A stretch of DNA of 64,000 nucleotides, taken from the NCBI RefSeq assembly GCF_001039355.2, contig NW_019775900.1, positions 1-64,000 on the forward strand. The letters run 5' to 3'. The notes below the pieces were generated by a model. The model did no database searches. It was not told where the DNA came from and saw only the letters and a program-made list of their open reading frames with translations. Positions 55,301 through 64,000 of this stretch are shown piece after piece (position 1 is the stretch's first letter; the number at the start of each line of letters is the position of its first letter). Both the position numbers and the translations under genes were made by a program. This stretch comes from Lingula anatina (lineage: Eukaryota > Brachiopoda > Lingulata > Lingulida > Lingulidae).

Positions 55301-58300
55301 TACATCATTGATTAAAACAAATTCTTTTGTACAGTGCCATTTCTTTACCATCATCATTATCATTATTACTCCAAACTTACTTGTCTTCACTTGAAAGTGT
55401 TGTGTTGTGTGGAAGCTAGTTCGGAGCCTTGTGTGGATTCCCTCACTGCTATGCTTAGTTTGGTGTAGTGACCTCCTAGTCTACAGGTGCTTGATTAACA
55501 AACCAATATAACCAGTGCTCATGGACAGGGGGATTAGGGGACACTGCATGGACACAGTCTCATTGTTGGTTCAATTTTTAGTTAACTTTGTTTGAATGTA
55601 TATCTGTTTGTTTGTTTGTCCATATGTTTGTTTAATTGTTTGTTTAAAAATCTTAATGTTGGAAATGGGTGCAGTTTCCTGAGTTGGATTACACAATGTT
55701 TAGTTAAACAATATACTTGTTACTTCTTATGAGGAATATTATCTTTATTTGGTAACCTTCCAAACTTTTCTCTTTTAAATTGATTGATTTATTAAATGTT
55801 CCTGTGGGCGTACTTGTATTCTATGGCTTCCCAGGGGGAGAAGACCACCAGGTCTTTGTGAGTACTAAATTGGGACTTCCACCTGCTTTAGTCAGTGTCC
55901 AAATTCTTTTAGTATTATAACAATAGACATATGAGCTGCTTACTTGAGTCCGTGTCCAAATTGTTTCATTTTTAGAAAAGAACCTGCTTTTGAATTAATG
56001 ACGACGTTGTCATTGGTAGATGATCTGGAACCATTGTTTTACCATGTAGATGTTTGCATGATATATTGATGGTGTAAATGTATAACATTCAGCCCACTTT
56101 TAACCCTTAAATACTTGAGATAAAGCAACAAAAGGATTGAACTCTGCTTGTTAATAATGAGCACAAGGTTATTGACCAATGTTTCAAGTCTTAGTCATGG
56201 TTGCATGACTTGGTCTTCCTATTCTGCACCGCACACGTCTTTTACAAATTGGCTTGTAGAAATTAGTGCTTGATTTGGAGTAGATATTTACTTGCATGTG
56301 GTTTTTATTCTTTTAACCAAATTCTTCATCAGGTCTTTTTAAAAGTTTTGTTGGTGTGATATTTAATAACAGCCAGATTTTTCACTGAATTGTGAGGAAT
56401 CCTAGGGTTGGGTTGGGTGGGTGAGTGGGGGAGAAAAACTCCTGGAAGTACCTTCAGTGTGCAGTGTGTGAATAAAGATCAAGTGATCTCCCAGGGAAGC
56501 CTTGAAATGTTGGCACTTAGGCGACATCTTATTTAAGAAAAAAGGTATTAATATTAAGCAAAAACGCCATGTTCTGAAAGGCCCATTTGACCTTGTTGTA
56601 AGGGGCCCTTACCAAGTTTGGAGTTTGGTGCTTTGTATTGCCATGGTGACCAGCATGCTGCCTTCCTTCCAGCTTCTCCTGGCTTCCCTGGTTACACATT
56701 TGTCCCAGCTCCTGTCAATGCAGCGACAGCAGCAACAGACAGGCAGGCTGCCGCGGCGGCTGCAGCCGCTGCTTACTATGCTGAATACAGTCCGAACCCA
56801 GGCAGTCACCAGTTGGCCGGCACTGCTGTACAGCGCAGTGAGCCCTCACCCATGCCAATAACTAGTTCTCCCATGCACAGGGATCATTTTACACAACAGC
56901 GCACTGCAGGTACTTACTATGGTGCCATGGGGCTCAAACAAACAGGTACACTGATCAAACTGCTCTCACATCAGGGGTGTAAATATATGTTTACATATAT
57001 GACCAACATTTCAAATTCTGTGGCTATATATATATATATACATATGCCACTATAATATACATTACACCATACCATATACTACTAGTATTTTTGTTGCTTG
57101 GATTTGTTTGCAATTTGCTTGGAGTTGAAACTAATCTGGACGAGAATCTCACAGGCACCACTAACTAACAGTTGAGCATGTTTGGTTGTATCATGTACAG
57201 GTGATTAACTGAACTGTTAAATGTTCCCGGTGTGTTCAGAGCTGAAATTCATTGCTACTGCAAGCATACTAAATAGTAATAGTAATAACAACAACAACAA
57301 AGAAATTCACAGTCACAAAAATTGTTTTCGTGAACATGTTTTAAGTTTACATGAATCGTTTGTAACACATAATTCAACTGTCATGTATTTCTTTGGTTAG
57401 CAGCAATGCTGAACAACTTCCCACAGGGATATGGACCACCTACCTCACCTGCTAACAATCGCGGATTCCCTCCAGCCAACAGTCCCGGCCCTATCGACAT
57501 GACCTACAACTCCAATGACAGTCTGAGTTACGTACCAGCAGCCAGCCCGCAGCCGACAGGATTCGCACCTAATCTTGCTGTAAGCAGAGTATGTACTAGA
57601 AGGCAGTGTTCTTTGGGTGATCTTTGAACATGTTTTCATGTACTTATAGTGCTTGGATGTTTTATGCTTGTGTTATTAGCTAGTTTTTTGTTATCAAGAT
57701 TCCATGGCAAGCAAAGCAGTACTATAAGACCTTTTGGCTGAGTAGTTTGCTTGGTCCATAGGTCTGACTTGATTGGTCAAGATGTTTGTTACAATGGAAA
57801 CTTGACAATTGAAACTTCTTTTTGATGTGCTTAAAATTGAAACCATTTGAAACATATTTATCCTGCCTTAAATGTAGATATTGAACCACTTTTATTAGTG
57901 TTGTGAGATACTAATCTTTTTGTATCATCATTTCTTATTATTATTTATGTTCTTTTAAGACAGTATTGGGAGCACTAACAGGGAAGTGGGGTTTCTTATG
58001 GTTTCAAATTTTTGCACCGTTAAGTAATAAGTCAATCCCAAGGTTTGAATATGTTTGCAATATTTATTTGGAAAAGATGGGAAATTGGGAGTTTTTGCAT
58101 ATATATAAATATCCAATTGCTTACTTGATTGTTTTGCACTAGAAAAATTGATTGTCAAACACTTTGCATAAGTACAAGTGAAGTATTGATTTTAATTCCC
58201 TTTTGATAAGGCCCTTTTCAAAAAACCCATGTTTTACTGCTCCATAATTTATGGCATTGAGAGATGACAGTACTTTTGTTTAATTAACTTGTGTCATGTA

Positions 58301-59388
58301 AAACAACACTCCATCCTCTCCCAGTTGAGCTTGAGGCCTCTCCTTCCATGGTCTAAATGCCATGGCTGCCATAATTGTATAATTATTGCCAAGCAAACTT
58401 GTTATATACACATGGGGAGTTATTAAACGATAAATTATGCATGTTGATAATATTCAATCAGTGTAAGGGGTATGTTGCATGTTGACGATGGTCTTAATCA
58501 AAGTAAGGTTTATTATTGGATATTGTAATGGTTGGGAAGTTTGTTGCAAGTGATCATCATTAACTGCAGTGATCCTCCATTAATCTGGGCTTTACTGATC
58601 AGTATTTTATATTCCGAGATAGCAGACCACACTGGACTCCGGGATCCTTTTGAAAAAGAACCTGTATTGATTTTGCTATTTTGGCCTCTTTTGAATTTCA
58701 AATGACTGACTACGTGAGTGGTCTGCTATCTGAAACTAAATTAATGAAGCACTGTTTTAAGCAGAAGTGTGACTCTAATCTCACCCTTTAAATGCAGAGA
58801 TTGATGACTTATCAATAACTGGAAATTAGCCTCCGTGTCCCTGCATAATGTACCATTGGATTATTGAATAGCGCAAGTACAAAAAGAAGCTGCCTTGCCT
58901 TTTAATTTCCTATCAAAGTGCTTTTACTTGCCATAAAAACAGCATGGTAGTCTACCTGGAATCTGTGAAAGAAGGTCTTATTCTGGTCATAGACTTTAGA
59001 CTGGTAATTGATGAGTTGTGATAGAGTCACCTTTGGGAAGACTTTTTGACATGTTTTTAATGAAAAATGAAAAAAATCATCCTTTATTGTTAATAGACCT
59101 TGCTTTTAATTTACTTTCCACATCAAAAAAAGTTCATTTGAAAATACTCTATTAATAAATACTACCGTGAGTTCAGACTTGTCACATAAAAGAAACCACT
59201 GACACATCAATCTTTCATTGAAGGGAGAGATTTTGACTCCTACTTCTGCAGTGTGACACACACTCACACATACTATATGATGGTTCTTTGCTGAGCTTTA
59301 AATGATGACTGTGAATGTTTAATGCACTCTGCCCCTCTGCTTCCTGCAGGGTCCCCTGATTGCTGCCGCTTTCAATGGCTACCATTGA
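31372..59388 (+). CDS. MSI: Musashi RNA-binding protein, complete (about 450 residues)
   Basis: Two-RRM translational regulator that binds UAG-containing 3' UTRs and maintains stem and neural progenitor states. Exons: 31372-31439, 31574-31614, 31773-31854, 32149-32233, 32735-32776, 34914-35006, 40797-40845, 49557-49639, 51725-51809, 52962-53030, 53846-53935, 54932-55009, 56673-56945, 57404-57579, 59350-59388. They total 1353 nt. RRM1 has RNP2 MFIGGL (residues 25-30) and RNP1 RGFGFVTY (64-71). RRM2 has RNP2 IFVGGL (114-119) and RNP1 RGFAFVTF (153-160). The tail has an RG/RGG segment (about 272-280), nine alanines (about 314-322), and ends [12 protein letters not shown], matching the invariant Musashi C-terminus (GPLIATAFTNGYH in human). 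Two ATGs, 31372 and 31378, start the frame and either may be used. Introns of 5.8 and 8.7 kb interrupt RRM2. Invertebrates usually have one musashi plus the related Rbp6. The C-terminal match argues for the MSI1/MSI2 orthologue. Confidence 0.96.
42708..43400. mobile_element. About 690-bp non-autonomous DNA transposon in a musashi intron
   Basis: Ends are TAGCCCCATTCACACG and, on the other strand, TAAACCCCATTCACACG. The ends also carry internal GTTCACAC copies. The palindrome core TCGCGA, mostly within AATCGCGATT-like contexts, occurs six times, clustered within about 150 bp of both ends (42750, 42811, 43241, 43296, 43349, 43366). The middle has no transposase ORF and includes a short (ATTGT)n run (about 43137-43158). 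It lies in the intron between the exons at 40797-40845 and 49557-49639. The target-site duplication is not clear (flanks are TAT-rich). Confidence 0.85.
44802..44934. repeat. Minisatellite, about 30 bp x 5
   Basis: Five units of the type AACTGTACTGAAGACAGAAA followed by GTCCTTTTTG, the third shortened to about 20 bp. It lies in the 8.7-kb musashi intron. Confidence 0.88.
48169..48268. repeat. Perfect 50-bp tandem duplication
   Basis: Units 48169-48218 and 48219-48268 are identical, starting GCAGTGTGTGGGGGTGGGG. Perfect identity in an intron suggests a recent event or an assembly artefact. Confidence 0.95.
52962..53030 (+). CDS. MSI: musashi 69-nt symmetric exon (cassette candidate)
   Basis: AG/GT-bounded, phase 1 on both sides, encoding 23 residues beginning [10 protein letters not shown] and ending in NPSEALA. 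It is absent from the vertebrate MSI1 and MSI2 proteins as I know them. Because the exons on both sides are also phase 1, inclusion or skipping keeps the frame. It lies directly after RRM2 and its linker. Confidence 0.75.
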
Positions 59389-62300
59389 GCTGGTTCGCAT
59401 CACAAAACAAAGGTATTCACATGTTTCTTTTCAATTCAATTTTAATACAGTTGCCTTGTAGAAGTAATTCATACCTGGTAGAGTTGAGGATGTATGCACA
59501 GGTCACTTCAGGTGCCCGACTCCTTTCTCTTGGAAGACTTAAGTATATTTGCACAGTATAGTGATGTGGCTTAAAATAACCATATGGCACTCCTCATATG
59601 TTTAAAACCAACATTGAATTATTCTAGAATAATCTGATTTGGTGTACAATCCCATAAGAGGATATTCTGGAGATGTTTTGTGTTCCTCAAATTGATTGGG
59701 GTCGAGAGATGTAAAAAAAAATGATTTGGCTGCGTTCAATCACTTTGCGTGTTTGTATAGCCCTATATTTATATATTTAGATGTCCTGGCTTGTGTATAC
59801 ATCCTTAACTTGTATTGTAAAATTGTGTTCTTTTATGCATCCTCTAGATTTTGTTGATTTCTTGTCCCAAACTATTCACTGCGCTACGCTGATCAACTCA
59901 ATGAGGCATTCATCTTGCTTTGCATGCCTAATGAAATATTAGTATTGATTTTAATCCTAGGTATCTTTGCATTGGTGCAGGGATTGATGGTATTTTCTTC
60001 TTGTAGTCTATCTTTATCTGGGTTTGATTGATATCTATCCCTTTCCTTATCAGTTTATAGTTTAAGAAAGAAAAGCTTCATTACCAAGCATGCAGGACAC
60101 ATACTGTAGATGTGTTTTTGAAATAGTATTGATCTCGCTCATGATTGCTAGATTAAAATTCAAAGAATCTAATAAATCTGTTGCAAGGCTCGGCATTAAC
60201 TTTTAAATTGCATTATCCATTATGCCTCTCAGACACTGTTAGTGATCTGATCCTAAGATTGTTGCTTACCAAGTGTGAAAGCTTGTTTCTTTTATGTAAG
60301 TAACTCTAATTTTAGCCAGTTTGTCTGTGGTAAATGGACAATGTTTTATGTCGAGCTTTGTACAACTTGTACTGTAATAATCTTTTTTTTTTAAAGAATG
60401 ATATCCACATAAAAATTGCTTGTTAATCAATTGCTTGTCCTGTTGCAGGGGTTTGGCAGTTCCAGCCATGGGGGATACCCTCGGAATTTCTAATCTCGCA
60501 ATCTCGTATCTACAAGTCTACAGATGAGAAGAGTGTATTTTACAGGGATTTTACAAGGACTTTTTAAAACCAATGGGAATATGGGTCTTTTGTTGCATTT
60601 TATGGGAGAGGAAATGAAGATTTTATTGTAATATAGACAATTCAGTGCATGTTGTGTATGTTGATGTATACACATGTTCTGTGGAACTACTAAGTTTTAA
60701 CTACTTGTAATGTATGAAATTGTAATTATATATAATGAACTGTTGTAGCTTCTAGTGAGTAGATACTTTGTAGCATTTGACTAATATTTTGGTGTGTAGT
60801 GTGTTAGATAACATAATCAAAGAACAATTTCATATCAGAAAGTTTTTAAGTTCCAATCAACATCAAAATATATATAGTTCATTATAATTATTATTATTAT
60901 TATGATTCTAAGTGATATAATTTTATGTAGATATATAGTCTTTTTCTTCATTTCCCCTTTTACAATTGGTCTTGGTTGCTCTATTTTTATATCAGTTGTC
61001 TTAGCAAAAGACTTACCTTTTGGCATGTCTCAATTCGAATATTTTTGGCAAAGTATTTTGAATTTTGGACACTTTTATTATGTAGTAAATTTAGAAGATT
61101 TAGATTTAGGAGAATGTAAAATGCATCCTGTTACCGGCACATAGTAATTAGAGAGAGAGCGCGAGAGAGAGTGAAACACAAGTTTTCCTTGTCATTTTTG
61201 ACAACAGTTAACTTATTGATTCAAATGCAAGCAATATATTGTATGAAATGTAAATTATTAAAAACCTGTAAACTCCATTTATATGTATTTTATGTGATTG
61301 AAGTATATGCTACTTAATTATTTGAAGTGGTCCACCTGCTGTATGTATGATATGAGTAGGAGTCAGGCAGGTGGAAAACATGCTATTTTTGCTGGCTTGA
61401 ACTGATATTTATAAAATAGAGTGGACTTTTAAAACAGAAGGGCATACATACAGTGAAGGGTGCAAGACATCAACTTTGTAGTCAGTTTAAAAAAAGAAAT
61501 GGTGCTGCACTTTTAATATGGTAACTGTCTCATTCTCGTTTTTTCATTCAAAGTTAACTGAACTTTATGATAACCATTGTTGAGATTGGTTGACTTTGTC
61601 ACATGTTGATTCCAGTATTTTGTGAAGTTATGTACTGTAGCTTGTCTGTTTATGAATGGTGCTGATGTCACCCCGTCCACCATCCTGGGGCCTAGCACGC
61701 CAGAATCGTGTGAAAAGCAATAATAATTCTTGGGAATGTAGCATCTTCATTGTAGTATGCCCACATAGTTGAAATGCTGTACAGATAAAGTGAGCTTTTA
61801 GGCAAAGTTCCATATCTATGCCTCTTTCAGATACTTTTTAGTCAGACCATAAATTGTGCCGACCGGAGCAGCTTTTAGTATAGCAAAATTATAATAGTCG
61901 CTGATCACTCCATTTTTACTGAAAACCCAATTAAGGGCACACATAAACATGTAGTTGCCCATTTTACATGCCATTTGTTTTTTTAGATGAAGTTCTACAG
62001 CATTTGAGCAGAAATATCACTTAGCATTTACCTCCTAAACTGTGACACAAAGGTCAGCATGTAAATTTATTTCATCAAAAATCATTTTTACAACCAAGTC
62101 CATGGGGGCTGTGTTATTTTTTAAGTTCTATTTTACTTCTTCCATGTACATGTTTCTCATGTACACATTGTACAGAATTCTTAGTCTAGTGTGTAAGCTT
62201 GCAGTCAATATTGGTCTAGTTGGCAAGGGTTATAGGGCAACGCTATATAGAGCAGTGCAGGTGCACATGTAGTAGTCTGTGTAGTGAAGCAGAATAGAAT

Positions 62301-63200
62301 AGGAGCACTTGTATATTGTTATATTGTATGCTGTTGAAAAGTGAATTGTATCAAGGCCACAAATTAGTTTCACAGGCTTCTGGAAGTCTGGTGCAACGTC
62401 CCTCTTTGATAAACATATGAGAACCACTATCATCACCACCTGAAATTGCCTGTTGCTGTTTCAAATTGGATTGTTATTCAAGATGTACAATAGACAATCA
62501 ATGTTAATTTATTGTCACCAAATATAAGGTTTTATTGATTTGAAAAAGTTAAATTTATGATCTCCAAATTTCATTTACTAGATAGTAAAGGCAGTAGCTA
62601 GATGATAGGCAAAAAGGTGGGTGGAAACCTTGAGACCATGTGATCAACATGAGGTCAAGTAAAGAGAACTGAGGACGAACAGTGATAGTTTTTATAAAAC
62701 AATTTTTGGTCGGTTTTAAATCATTTCAGACTAATATTTTTATGGGGTGTGATTTTAAGTATCTTTGGAATTGGACTAATAATTTGAGATGGTCACATGG
62801 TTTCCAAGTTTTCCACATTTTCAGCCCATTAGTCTTAACCAATTCAGACTGATTAGTGTATACCTTTACCACACCAATGCTAACATTCCGCTTGTTGTGT
62901 TAGGTAGGGCATGGACCACTAACAATATCAATCCTATCTTCCAAATATTTAGATCTGGCAGAAAATTTGACGTGTCCGTTTTTTTAAATCGCGTCAGCTG
63001 TGCCAAAGATGATATCAAGTATCAGGTAATTCTGTTTGTAGAGATTGCATTGGTGTGGCAGGGCAGAAAAAAAGCACAACATGGTTCAAGTTTGACACAT
63101 TACTGTTATTTTTATTGCAAGTTTTAAACGGGAAATATTATTATAAACATCATATCAATACCAATTTTAATGTATAATGTGCAACAACCTAATAAAACCA
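59389..63200 (+). other. musashi 3' UTR region, with a probable 3' UTR intron or alternative last exon
   Basis: After the stop codon the exon reaches a donor at 59412 (AAAG|GTATTC), and a good acceptor stands at 60448. This gives either a 3' UTR intron (stop only 24 nt before the junction, so not an NMD trigger) or an alternative last exon at 60449-60493. AT-rich sequence continues to an AATAAA at about 63191, which would give a UTR of nearly 3 kb, typical of Musashi mRNAs. Contains TTATTA and (GA)n runs (about 61150-61171). No other gene is seen between 60500 and 63900. Confidence 0.55.
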
Positions 63201-63909
63201 ATGTTTTGAAAATGTAAATGTGTTTTTAGTTCATCTGAAATTTGATAACAGAATTTCAAGGGATGTCAATTTGGAGAGAAAACTAGGATAGCATAAATGT
63301 CCAGTGCTTTGGTTTGACAGAGCGGTAATAACTCGGTCTTTTCAATGGTGAAAATTGCTAATTCTATAGATACTGTATTACATTCCTATTGAGTGATGGT
63401 AACAACATTGAAAAGCTGGCTACTTTTAAAATAGTTATTTTATACATTGTAAAAGTACCAAAAAATACCATTTAGAAGTATAACTTAAAATAATTCCAAA
63501 ACCCAAGTATATGAAATGGGTCCTTTCCTCCATTGAAAAGAATGAGCCACTACTGTACTTCATGAAAAGTTATCCTTCTTCTCAACATTAAAAATCTGGT
63601 TCATGCAATTTTGTTAAGAAAATGTGATAGTTGTACAATCTTGCAGCATTGCTTTGAGTAGTCGAGAGCACATTCCACCTAAACATTTTATTCTTAAAAG
63701 TGGACAAAGATTATCACACCTGCATTTACCATCCAATCAAAATCCTCTTCCAATTTTTACTTTTATACTTGTCTAAAACATCAAAAAAAGTAACATAAAT
63801 AACAAAAGAACAAATATGTTCATTAGCTTGGTAGTTGGATTGTAAATGAAAATTAACAAACACAAGCCAGTGTCTATAACATGTTCAGAAATGGCAGAGC
63901 TGGTATTGC

Positions 63910-63999
63910 CTAAACTGCAGTCACTGATTTTCTGTGTTCACTGACCCTGGTCTTCAACTGTTTACCTGTCTCACCAATGTAAAAAGAATTGCGGTCACA
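63910..63999 (-). mobile_element. Penelope-like element, C-terminal GIY-YIG fragment, cut by the window end
   Basis: On the minus strand, 29 codons from 63999 to the TAG at 63912-63910 begin CDRNSFYIGETGKQL and contain the TRVSEHRKS segment. This is the GIY-YIG endonuclease core (YIG followed by a conserved Arg in KTR) found at the C-terminus of Penelope-like retroelements. The reverse transcriptase would lie beyond the window. Only this tail is visible, so intactness cannot be judged. Confidence 0.7.
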
Positions 64000-64000
64000 G

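Noticed and set aside
62789-63127. 112-codon plus-strand frame in the musashi 3' UTR region
   Set aside because: No recognisable domain, low-complexity composition, no splice context. Treated as chance in 3' UTR sequence.

Overview
The window is nuclear DNA from an invertebrate animal. It is AT-rich, with intron-dense genes (about 9 to 16 exons), canonical GT-AG splice sites, and many short DNA-transposon remnants and microsatellites. A single Musashi gene, one Rab34/36-type gene and the repeat types fit a lophotrochozoan (mollusc, brachiopod or annelid grade). The species cannot be fixed from the sequence alone. No operons, ribosome binding sites, CRISPR arrays or prokaryotic signals are present.

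Layout: (1) 381-4476, +, the 3' eleven exons of an ABCB-type half ABC transporter, cut by the window start. (2) 4477-8650, a gene-poor stretch with a 168-bp MITE, a dispersed repeat copy and a frameshifted retroelement gag remnant. (3) 8651-13000, -, a complete RAB34/RAB36-type GTPase. It is head-to-head with (4) RPL23A, 13116-15435, +, and the two share a short promoter with ETS-like and NRF1-like sites. (5) 16021-21282, -, a complete TRMT44 tRNA methyltransferase, head-to-head with (6) 21619-28009, +, an unrecognised 372-residue multi-pass membrane protein whose fifth intron carries an inverted, decayed repeat ORF. (7) 28010-31370, a non-coding stretch ending in a CRE/CCAAT promoter. (8) 31372-59388, +, a complete musashi gene about 28 kb long, with the two RRMs 5' and a chain of in-frame-skippable exons encoding the C-terminal tail. 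A long 3' UTR follows. (9) The last 90 bases hold a Penelope-like GIY-YIG fragment on the minus strand.

The five complete gene models were assembled by hand from splice signals and protein similarity. Each closes in frame: RAB 810 nt, RPL23A 489 nt, TRMT44 2196 nt, membrane protein 1119 nt, musashi 1353 nt. Points most worth a second look are the RAB34-RPL23A head-to-head pair (also adjacent in human), the modular alternative splicing of the musashi tail, a tandem GTCAGTAAGT donor in TRMT44 where the coding frame needs the weaker site, two GC-AG introns, and several well-bounded MITEs.
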